Shown here: in pieces, positions 7,706 to 13,147 of the stretch
How the letters are laid out: the number at the start of each line of letters is the position of its first letter
Position numbering within the stretch: the stretch's first letter is position 1
Origin: an uncultured Lachnospiraceae bacterium
GTDB taxonomy: Bacteria; Bacillota; Clostridia; Lachnospirales; Lachnospiraceae
Length of the DNA: 13,147 nucleotides
Assembly (NCBI GenBank): GCA_910588565.1
Contig: CAJUPF010000078.1
Coordinates: 1-13,147 of the forward strand
Reading direction: 5' to 3'
The notes under the pieces: model-generated
Database searches by the model: none
What the model saw: the letters and a program-made list of their open reading frames with translations, nothing else
Told to the model about the DNA's origin: nothing
Translations under genes and position numbers: made by a program

Positions 7706-8914
7706 ATGCATATTATAAATGGACGAATTTTTACGTTTGGTAAAAGGGAGGATGCGGTGTCTGGTGAAGATGGGACGGGTATTTTTGAACAGGGGTTTGT
7801 TACATTAGAAGGGGATAAAATAAAAGCAGTGGGGACGATGGATGCGTATAAGGGGGAGGCCTCTGGGGGAGACGGCAGTGAGGGGGATGTTTTGGATGTC
7901 AGGGGGGCGTGGGTGTTTCCGGGGTTGATTGATGCGCATTGCCATGTTGGGATTTCTGAAGAAAAATGGGGGAGTATTGGGGATGACTGCAATGAGGCGG
8001 CGTCTCCTTTGACGCCATATCTTCGTGGGCTGGATGCGGTGAATCCTATGGACAGCGCTTTTCATGATGCAATTATGGCAGGGATTACTTCTGTGATGAC
8101 GGGGCCGGGTAGCGCGAATATCGCAGGCGGTCAGTCTGTCGTGATGAAGGTGCAGGGCAGAGTGATGGATCGCATGATTTTGAAGGCACCGGCTGCTATG
8201 AAAATTGCATTTGGGGAAAATCCTAAGGTAAATTATGGGGACAAAGGCAGAATGCCATGCAGCCGTATGGCAATTGCGGCGCTGCTTCGGGAAGAGTTGT
8301 ATGAGGCAAAGGAATATTGGGAGCAGAAGAAACGGGGGCAGTGTGTACCAATAGAGTTTCGGAAGGAATGCTGGATTCCAGTGCTGGAAGGTAAAATTCC
8401 ACTGAAAGCGCATGTACATCGTGCAGATGATATTTTAACGGCAATCCGGATTGCAAAAGAGTTTCATCTGGATATGACGCTGGATCACTGTACGGAGGGG
8501 CATTTGATTGCAGATGAAATTAAAGCTTCCGGTTATCCTGTTATTACAGGGCCTGGGCTGACTGCCCGCAGCAAGATTGAAGTGAAGAATATGAGTTTTA
8601 AGACAGCGGGTATACTGCATCAGGCAGGGGTAAAAATTGCCGTTATGTCGGATCATCCGGTGACGTTAATCCGTTATCTTCCTATTTACGCGGGTTTGTG
8701 TGTCCGACAGGGGCTTCCTATGTCGGAAGGGTTAAAGGCAATTACCATACATGCAGCCGAAATCTGTGGCGTATCGGATCGTATTGGTTCTATAGAGCCG
8801 GGAAAAGATGCGGATCTTGCTATATTCAGCGGCAATCCCATGGAGATTTTTACGAAAACATTGTATACGATTATCAATGGGAATATCGTATATCGGTTGT
8901 CGGACGGAGATTGA
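7706..8914 (+). CDS. Amidohydrolase, imidazolonepropionase-like
   Basis: A 402-residue metal-dependent hydrolase of the amidohydrolase superfamily (COG1228-like, related to imidazolonepropionase). The N-terminal beta-sandwich strand (MHIINGRIFT) leads into VFPGLIDAHCHVG, whose HxH pair is H78 and H80. Further likely metal or active-site residues lie in KAHVHRADD (H236, H238), LDHCTEGH (H261, H266) and MSDHPV (D316). The C-terminus closes the sandwich with IGSIEPGKDADLAIFSGNP. AGGAGGG (7693-7699) is six bases before the ATG. Residues about 14-60 hold a glycine- and acid-rich stretch longer than in many relatives, with frequent GGG codons. No histidine-degradation genes are adjacent, so it is unlikely to be HutI itself; the substrate (a cyclic amide or a dipeptide are family options) cannot be told from sequence. 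Confidence 0.85.
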   Translation: MHIINGRIFTFGKREDAVSGEDGTGIFEQGFVTLEGDKIKAVGTMDAYKGEASGGDGSEGDVLDVRGAWVFPGLIDAHCHVGISEEKWGSIGDDCNEAASPLTPYLRGLDAVNPMDSAFHDAIMAGITSVMTGPGSANIAGGQSVVMKVQGRVMDRMILKAPAAMKIAFGENPKVNYGDKGRMPCSRMAIAALLREELYEAKEYWEQKKRGQCVPIEFRKECWIPVLEGKIPLKAHVHRADDILTAIRIAKEFHLDMTLDHCTEGHLIADEIKASGYPVITGPGLTARSKIEVKNMSFKTAGILHQAGVKIAVMSDHPVTLIRYLPIYAGLCVRQGLPMSEGLKAITIHAAEICGVSDRIGSIEPGKDADLAIFSGNPMEIFTKTLYTIINGNIVYRLSDGD

Positions 8915-9027
8915 GAGTTTGGTGTATGGCAGCTGGAAGATCGCGTGGTTTGATAAGAAATATATGAGATGATAAAAATGGGCAAAGAGAAATTTCAGGA
9001 GGATGCAGGGACAGAGGAGGAATGAGT

Positions 9028-9738
9028 ATGTTGGAACAGTTTTCAAGGACAGAACTGCTGCTTGGAACAGAAGCGATGGAGCGTCTGGCGGGTGCAAAAG
9101 TGGCTGTGTTTGGCATCGGGGGCGTAGGCGGATATGTGTGTGAAGCGCTTGTGCGCAGTGGAGTAGGGGCATTTGAGCTGGTTGATAATGATACGGTCTG
9201 CCTGACGAATTTAAACCGCCAGATTATTGCTACCAGAACGACGTTAGGACGGTATAAGACAGAGGTAATGAAAGAGAGGATGCTTGCGATTAATCCAGAA
9301 GCAAAGGTAACGGTTCACAACTGTTTTTTTCTGCCGGAACATGCAGAGGATTTTCCATTTGCAGAGTATGATTATATTGTGGATGCGGTAGATACGGTTA
9401 CTGCTAAAATTGCGCTTGCCGTAAAAGCACAGGAGCTGGGGGTTCCTGTGATCAGCAGTATGGGAGCTGGGAATAAACTGGATGGAAGCCGGTTTCAGGT
9501 GGCGGATATTTATCAGACAAAGGTCTGTCCTTTGGCAAGGGTTATGCGGCGGGAATTAAAAAAACGGGGCATACAAAAGCTGAAGGTTGTGTATTCCGAA
9601 GAAAAGCCTTGGAAACCTTTGGCGGATAACGCAGAACATGGGAAAGAAGCGCCGGGGAGTGCGGCGTTTGTACCGTCTGTCGCAGGGCTTATTATTGCAG
9701 GGGAGGTAGTGAAAGATTTATGCGGAATTGAACAGTAA
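9028..9738 (+). CDS. tcdA: tRNA threonylcarbamoyladenosine dehydratase
   Basis: An E1-like ThiF/MoeB-family enzyme (236 residues, close to the family length) that uses ATP to cyclise t6A to ct6A at position 37 of ANN-decoding tRNAs. The nucleotide-binding motif is GIGGVGG (29-35), followed by LVDNDTVCLTNLNRQ (51-65), with the conserved D and R residues of the adenylation site, and DAVDTVTAK (119-127). The TcdA-type signatures SSMGAGNKLDGSRF (143-156) and CPLAR (167-171) separate it from ThiF and MoeB, and no C-terminal rhodanese domain is present. The start at 9028 is chosen because GAGGAGG (9014-9020) lies seven bases upstream; an in-frame ATG at 9022 is one base from it. It follows the amidohydrolase by 113 bases with no clear terminator, so the two may be co-transcribed. 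Confidence 0.92.
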   Translation: MLEQFSRTELLLGTEAMERLAGAKVAVFGIGGVGGYVCEALVRSGVGAFELVDNDTVCLTNLNRQIIATRTTLGRYKTEVMKERMLAINPEAKVTVHNCFFLPEHAEDFPFAEYDYIVDAVDTVTAKIALAVKAQELGVPVISSMGAGNKLDGSRFQVADIYQTKVCPLARVMRRELKKRGIQKLKVVYSEEKPWKPLADNAEHGKEAPGSAAFVPSVAGLIIAGEVVKDLCGIEQ

Positions 9739-9776
9739 CTGGAATTGCTTACTGATAAAGTTTCTCAATAAGATAA

Positions 9777-9805
9777 TTGACAACTGACAATTGTTAGTAT
9801 ATACT
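9777..9805 (+). promoter_or_regulatory. Consensus promoter of feoA-fur
   Basis: A perfect TTGACA (9777-9782) and TATACT (9800-9805) are separated by 17 bases. The strength of the match suggests a promoter that is held off by a repressor. The leader to feoA is about 50 bases. Confidence 0.85.
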
Positions 9806-9808
9806 AAC
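9793..9808. promoter_or_regulatory. Perfect 16-bp palindrome over the -10 box (candidate metalloregulator operator)
   Basis: GTTAGTATATACTAAC is fully palindromic and contains the whole -10 box. An adjoining ACAATTGT palindrome (9787-9794) lies in the spacer. The TTAG...CTAA outer bases resemble operators of DtxR/IdeR-type iron repressors more than the classic Fur box, but a Fur-family protein is encoded two genes downstream. Which protein binds is unknown. Confidence 0.7.
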
Positions 9809-9862
9809 CAAAAAGAAGAGTGTACGAATAAATTTCATTACAGTAGAGAAAGAAGAGACAAG

Positions 9863-10075
9863 ATGATACCACTAACCATAATGAATGCCGGAGAATCCTA
9901 TACCATTAAAAAGATCGGGGGAACAGAAGATGCAAGACGTTTTCTCGAAAATCTCGGTTTTGTAACCGGTGCATCGGTAACAGTCCTGTCAGATACCGGT
10001 GGAAATCTGATTGTGAAGGTGAAAGATGCCAGAGTTGCGATAGGGAAAGATATGGCAGGCAAAATTATGGTTTGA
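9863..10075 (+). CDS. feoA: FeoA family protein
   Basis: A 70-residue SH3-like FeoA protein, the full family length. The characteristic core RFLENLGFVTGASVTV (about 28-43) leads into a strand pair with GGNLIVKVKDARVAIGKDMAGKI at the C-terminus. FeoA is a small cytoplasmic partner of the ferrous iron transporter FeoB. Here no feoB is adjacent, and a Fur-family gene follows after 42 bases instead. It may therefore assist a FeoB encoded elsewhere, or act as a stand-alone FeoA. The ATG at 9863 has only a weak purine-rich site (GAAGAG, 9852-9857); an upstream in-frame TTG (9791) falls inside the promoter and cannot be the start. Confidence 0.9.
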   Translation: MIPLTIMNAGESYTIKKIGGTEDARRFLENLGFVTGASVTVLSDTGGNLIVKVKDARVAIGKDMAGKIMV

Positions 10076-10117
10076 CAGCAATTATCCTGCCATTGCTGTG
10101 TACAGGGAGGAAACAGG

Positions 10118-10570
10118 GTGGCAGAGATAATTTACCAGAAGAAAAAAGAGAAGGGGTCACAGAAAGAACAAATCCTTCAACTGTTACGGGAGCATGGCTG
10201 CCGGATTACAAAGCAGAGGCAGATGCTTTTGGATGTGATTTTGCAGGAGGAATGTGCCAGCTGCAAAGAAATCTATTATAAGGCCAGAAAAGAAGACGCC
10301 GGTATCGGCGCGGCTACCGTATACCGGATGATTAATTTATTGGAAGAAATCGGGGCAATCAGCAGGAAAAACATGTATAAGGTATCCTGCTGCATAGAAC
10401 ATGGCAGCGAAATTGCCTGTGTGATTGAACTGGATGATCACACGGTCTGCCAGCTTACCGCACAGCGTTGGTTTGTTGTTATCTCAGAGGGGCTGAAGGC
10501 CTGCGGATATCTGGATCAACAGCAGGTTACCGGCATTACGCTGGAGCCTTATCTGAATATAAATAACTAA
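10118..10570 (+). CDS. Fur-family regulator with degenerate metal-binding domain
   Basis: A 150-residue protein with a clear Fur-type winged helix at about 14-90: LLREHGCRITKQRQMLLDVI, then CKEIY and the recognition region GAATVYRMINLLEEIGAI (64-81). The C-terminal half does not look like a normal Fur. The HHHH-type metal motif is replaced by SCCIEHG (90-96), and both CxxC structural zinc pairs are absent. The remaining cysteines are scattered (C28, C46, C49, C91, C92, C101, C111, C129). It may sense metal with other ligands, or work without metal. The start is GTG at 10118, with AGGGAGG seven bases upstream. It forms an operon with feoA under the palindromic promoter, so autoregulation is plausible. 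It could be the local regulator of the downstream iron genes. Confidence 0.87.
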   Translation: MAEIIYQKKKEKGSQKEQILQLLREHGCRITKQRQMLLDVILQEECASCKEIYYKARKEDAGIGAATVYRMINLLEEIGAISRKNMYKVSCCIEHGSEIACVIELDDHTVCQLTAQRWFVVISEGLKACGYLDQQQVTGITLEPYLNINN

Positions 10571-10574
10571 GAGT

Positions 10575-10614
10575 AAACGCGTGTCTGATTATACGTTTTC
10601 AGGCACGCGTTTTT
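10575..10614 (+). terminator. Intrinsic terminator after the Fur-family gene
   Basis: AAACGCGTGTCTGA (10575-10588) pairs with TCAGGCACGCGTTT (10599-10612), 14 pairs with one G-U, around a ten-base loop. The 3' arm runs into TTTTT (10610-10614). It starts four bases after the stop codon and separates the feoA-fur operon from the next genes. Confidence 0.85.
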
Positions 10615-10653
10615 GCGCATAATTGAGAAAATTTTTCAGTAAGGGAATTTTCA

Positions 10654-10684
10654 TGGAAATTGCGTGTATTTCACTGTATACTAA
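10654..10684 (+). promoter_or_regulatory. Candidate promoter of the 26-aa peptide / DUF6110 genes
   Basis: TGGAAA (10654-10659) and TATACT (10677-10682) are separated by 17 bases. The -35 box is weak (four of six). TATACTAA (10677-10684) is identical to the right half of the feoA palindrome and sits in the same place, over the -10 box; the left half is degenerate. This suggests a shared regulator. Confidence 0.55.
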
Positions 10685-10728
10685 GGTTGTCGCACTTCAA
10701 ATCAGAGTATTATTCAGGAGGAATCTGC

Positions 10729-10809
10729 ATGAAACATCACAAATTTTGGGCGTGGGCTGCAGTTATTTGCATGATTCTTGCAATTTGTACAGGCTACGAG
10801 CATAAGTAG
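10729..10809 (+). CDS. 26-residue single-span membrane peptide
   Basis: A complete small ORF of 26 codons with AGGAGGA (10716-10722) six bases before its ATG. The peptide begins MKHHKFWAW, has a hydrophobic stretch of about 14 residues (8-21, rich in A, I, V and two cysteines, C14 and C20) and ends TGYEHK. Positive, histidine-containing residues at the start would favour the cytoplasmic side. I recall short peptides of this design near clostridial iron genes, but cannot verify a family. It lies 19 bases before the DUF6110-like gene and behind a candidate promoter, so it is probably co-transcribed. Its two N-terminal histidines, H25 and the cysteines could touch metal, which is speculation. 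It could instead be a leader peptide. Confidence 0.7.
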   Translation: MKHHKFWAWAAVICMILAICTGYEHK

Positions 10810-10828
10810 AACAGGAGGAAACAGAACA

Positions 10829-11182
10829 ATGATGGATATGTTCAAGAAGATTGATGCCAAAACGACAGGAATTTTTGCCGCGGGAGTTCTGCTAGGAACA
10901 GCGGGAGTGAAACTGTTATCCAGCAGAGATGCCAGAAAGGTATATACCCATGGTACGGCTGCAGCGCTTCGGGCAAAAGAAAGTATTATGAAAACAGTTA
11001 CAAACATTCAGGAAAACGCTGAAGACATCTATGCGGAAGCCAAACAGATCAACGAAGAACGGGCGGCAGAAGAAATGGAATTTGAGGATGAAAGTGAAGA
11101 GGATGCTGTGTTCCAGGATGAAAGCGATTTTATGGAAACAGCAGACGCAGATACAGAATCTGCGGCGGAGCAACATGTATAA
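10829..11182 (+). CDS. DUF6110-like membrane protein with acidic tail (candidate FezA)
   Basis: A 117-residue protein. After a short basic N-terminus comes one hydrophobic, glycine-spaced segment (GIFAAGVLLGTAGVKLL, 14-30), then SSRDARKVYTHG and an amphipathic helix (about 43-75). The tail from residue 66 to the end is very acidic, with 21 Asp/Glu in 52 residues. The first half matches my recollection of DUF6110 proteins, which often sit beside P1B ATPases in Clostridia. A glycine-zipper membrane helix plus an acidic tail is also the layout of some biomineralisation proteins, and in ferrosome loci a small membrane protein, FezA, accompanies the ATPase. Both links are inference. AGGAGGA (10813-10819) is nine bases before the ATG at 10829; two more in-frame ATGs follow. 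A terminator follows directly. Confidence 0.8.
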   Translation: MMDMFKKIDAKTTGIFAAGVLLGTAGVKLLSSRDARKVYTHGTAAALRAKESIMKTVTNIQENAEDIYAEAKQINEERAAEEMEFEDESEEDAVFQDESDFMETADADTESAAEQHV

Positions 11183-11188
11183 GTTCAG

Positions 11189-11218
11189 AACACCTGCGGG
11201 ATACGGCAGGTGTTTTTT
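11189..11218 (+). terminator. Intrinsic terminator between the DUF6110-like gene and the ATPase
   Basis: AACACCTGC (11189-11197) pairs perfectly with GCAGGTGTT (11206-11214) around an eight-base loop, and six T follow (11213-11218). It lies seven bases after the upstream stop and about 70 bases before the ATPase start, inside what otherwise looks like one operon. Confidence 0.85.
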
Positions 11219-11286
11219 CTGATAAAACAACCCATTTAGGAAATGCACACGGAGTACACATGTTTGAATGGAAGGATAAGGTGCAG

Positions 11287-13147
11287 ATGAAATTTAAAAT
11301 TGTACATGAAATCAAAGGCCGCATACGAATACATATTATCCGCAGGCAGATGTCGCCAAAAGACGCGGATATTCTTCAGTATTATCTGATAAGCCAGGAT
11401 TTTATTACATCGGCAAAGATATATGAAAGAAACCAGGATGCAGTTCTTTGCTATACCAAAAACAGAGAAGATGTGATTCGGCTTTTACAGAAATTTTCCT
11501 TTGAAAAAGTATCCGTCCCAGAGCACATCTGGCAAAATTCCGGCAGGGAAGTAAACCGGGAGTATTGGGATAAAATTGTCCAAAAGATCGTATTGCGCAT
11601 AGGAAGTAAATTATTTCTGCCAATGCCGATCAGAAATGTAATCATAACATTTCAGGCGCTGAAATACATCCGGAATGGGATAGGTACACTGGCAAAAAGA
11701 AAAATTGACGTTTCGGTCTTAGATGGAACTGCGATTACGGTATCGCTGCTTCGTGGAGACAAAAAAACGGCGGGTTCTGTAATGTTTTTACTTGGCATAG
11801 GAGAAATATTAGAGGAATGGACACACAAAAAATCTGTGGATGATCTGGCGAGAAGTATGGCGCTGAACATCAGCAGAGTATGGCTTTTGGCAGATGGAAA
11901 AGAAGTCTTAGCAGATACGGATCAGGTTAAGCCGGGAGATTCTATTGTGATCCGTATGGGAAGTGTAATTCCTTTTGATGGAGTAGTTACAGAAGGAAGC
12001 GGAGAAGTCAGCCAGGCTTCTATGACAGGGGAAGCGCTGCCGGTTGCAAAGGAAGCCGGAGGCTATGTATATGCCGGTACGGTACTGGAAGCGGGAGAAC
12101 TGGTCGTTCTGGTAAAGGAAACCTCCGGTTCGAGTAAATATGAAAAAATTGTCCGTATGATTGAAGAATCGGAACGGTTAAAATCCTCAATGGAAGGAAA
12201 AGCCGCGCATCTGGCGGATAAGCTGGTGCCGTATACGCTGTTGGGAACGGCAGCTGTATATCTTCTGACAGGCAATGCCACAAAGGCGTTATCTGTACTG
12301 ATGGTTGATTTTTCCTGCGCATTGAAGCTTGCTATGCCCATTGCCGTATTATCTGCCATCCGGGAAGCAGGCACGCACCGGATTACCGTAAAAGGCGGGA
12401 AATTTCTGGAAAAAGCTGCGGAAGCGGATACAATTATTTTTGATAAAACAGGAACCCTGACAAAAGCGCAGCCAGCCGTTGTAGAAGTGGTTCCCTTTAT
12501 TTCGGCAGACAAAGATGAGCTGCTTGGCATTGCAGCCTGCCTGGAAGAGCATTTCCCGCATTCTATGGCAAAAGCAGTCGTTCTTGCTGCGCAGGAACAG
12601 GGAATCACCCATGAGGAACGTCATTCTAAAGTAGAATATATTGTAGCTCATGGTATTTCTTCCACGGTGGATGGCAGAAAAGTGATTATAGGAAGCTATC
12701 ATTTTGTCTTTGAAGACGAAGGATGCACGATACCGGAGGGAATGCAGGAGAAATTTGATGACCTTCCGGCAGAATATTCCCATCTTTATCTGGCCATAGA
12801 AGGAAGGTTAGCGGCAGTGATTTGCATTGAAGATCCGTTGCGGGACGAGGCAGCTACGGTAGTTGCCGCATTACGGAAAGCCGGATTTCAAAAAATTGTA
12901 ATGATGACAGGGGACAGCGAACGGACAGCCTGTTCCATTGCGTCAAAAGTCGGTGTGGATGAATATTATTCTGAAGTTCTGCCGGAAGATAAAGCGGCAT
13001 TTGTAGAACAGGAAAAAGCAGCGGGCAGAAAAGTCGTTATGGTTGGAGACGGCCTGAATGATTCACCGGCGCTTTCAGCCGCTGATGTAGGAATCGCCAT
13101 AAGTGACGGCGCGCAGCTTGCCAGGGAAATTGCAGACATAACGATTG
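11287..13147 (+). CDS. P1B-type metal ATPase, P1B6/FezB-like (3' end cut by window)
   Basis: First 620 residues of a heavy-metal P-type ATPase; roughly 70-100 residues with the last membrane helices lie beyond the window. The N-terminal domain (1-78, starting MKFKIVHEIKGRIRIHIIRR) has the HMA_2-type fold pattern but no GMTCxxC; it has an arginine-rich strand instead. Core motifs are present: TGEALP (247-252, actuator), the membrane ion-site motif DFSCALKLAMP (341-351, SCA instead of the usual CPC), DKTGT (386-390, phosphorylated D386), EEHFPHSMAKAV (420-431, HS where most P1B pumps have HP), TGD (541-543) and GDGLNDSPA (587-595). The SCA site and missing CxxC speak against copper, zinc or cadmium export and fit the iron-linked P1B6 group (FezB). 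The start at 11287 matches the domain boundary with GGAAGGA upstream (11270-11276); an in-frame ATG at 11260 with GGAG (11251-11254) would add nine residues. Confidence 0.92.
   Translation, partial: MKFKIVHEIKGRIRIHIIRRQMSPKDADILQYYLISQDFITSAKIYERNQDAVLCYTKNREDVIRLLQKFSFEKVSVPEHIWQNSGREVNREYWDKIVQKIVLRIGSKLFLPMPIRNVIITFQALKYIRNGIGTLAKRKIDVSVLDGTAITVSLLRGDKKTAGSVMFLLGIGEILEEWTHKKSVDDLARSMALNISRVWLLADGKEVLADTDQVKPGDSIVIRMGSVIPFDGVVTEGSGEVSQASMTGEALPVAKEAGGYVYAGTVLEAGELVVLVKETSGSSKYEKIVRMIEESERLKSSMEGKAAHLADKLVPYTLLGTAAVYLLTGNATKALSVLMVDFSCALKLAMPIAVLSAIREAGTHRITVKGGKFLEKAAEADTIIFDKTGTLTKAQPAVVEVVPFISADKDELLGIAACLEEHFPHSMAKAVVLAAQEQGITHEERHSKVEYIVAHGISSTVDGRKVIIGSYHFVFEDEGCTIPEGMQEKFDDLPAEYSHLYLAIEGRLAAVICIEDPLRDEAATVVAALRKAGFQKIVMMTGDSERTACSIASKVGVDEYYSEVLPEDKAAFVEQEKAAGRKVVMVGDGLNDSPALSAADVGIAISDGAQLAREIADITI

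Noticed and set aside
7805..8419. Long minus-strand ORF (204 codons) inside the amidohydrolase gene
   Set aside because: It is antisense to a clear amidohydrolase, rich in His, Pro and Arg, has no ribosome binding site and resembles no family: a shadow frame.
8978..9025. 15-codon ORF overlapping the start of tcdA
   Set aside because: It has no good ribosome binding site and its acidic sequence is mostly the tcdA Shine-Dalgarno region read as codons.
9733..9754. Hairpin CAGTAA/TTACTG at the end of tcdA
   Set aside because: Six pairs and no following T-run, so not a credible terminator.
10072..10100. TTGACA at the end of feoA as an internal promoter for the Fur-family gene
   Set aside because: No -10 box lies at a suitable distance; the gene is served by the feoA promoter.
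12063..12608. Minus-strand ORF (181 codons) inside the ATPase gene
   Set aside because: The plus-strand frame carries all P-type ATPase motifs; the reverse frame is a by-product of its codon use.

Overview
The window looks like chromosomal DNA of an anaerobic Gram-positive gut-type Clostridia, most likely a member of the Lachnospiraceae. This rests on strong AGGAGG-type ribosome binding sites, moderate GC content, a class III (Firmicutes-type) fructose-1,6-bisphosphatase, a DUF2225 protein, a MocR-type regulator and the clostridial style of the iron-related genes. I cannot name the genus. There is no rRNA, tRNA, CRISPR array, insertion sequence or phage gene.

Positions 1-248 hold a GC-rich hairpin-forming element and then a consensus promoter with a short leader for glnS (glutaminyl-tRNA synthetase, 249-1919). 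A DUF2225 zinc-ribbon protein (1993-2865) and a MocR/PdxR-type PLP regulator (2888-4303) follow closely, then class III fbp (4377-6269) ending in a strong terminator. On the minus strand, 6383-7399 encodes a secreted protein of four BIG2 (bacterial Ig-like) repeats. The 306-base stretch after it has a promoter for that gene, three degenerate short tandem repeats and an inverted repeat just upstream of an imidazolonepropionase-like amidohydrolase (7706-8914). tcdA (t6A dehydratase, 9028-9738) follows.

The most interesting part is 9777-13147. A consensus promoter whose -10 box lies inside a perfect 16-bp palindrome drives feoA (9863-10075) and an aberrant Fur-family regulator (10118-10570), which end at a terminator. 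A second promoter region carrying half of the same palindrome at its -10 box precedes a 26-residue membrane peptide (10729-10809), a DUF6110-like membrane protein with a glycine-rich hydrophobic segment and a long acidic tail (10829-11182), an intrinsic terminator, and a P1B-type ATPase (11287 to the window end, incomplete). The ATPase has an arginine-rich N-terminal domain with no CxxC.

This arrangement resembles the ferrosome (fez) loci, in which a membrane protein FezA and a P1B6-ATPase FezB, under iron/Fur control, build membrane-bound iron-phosphate granules. I propose that 9777-13147 is a candidate ferrosome-type iron storage locus. The ATPase family call is firm. The ferrosome role, the FezA equivalence and the regulatory circuit are inference.
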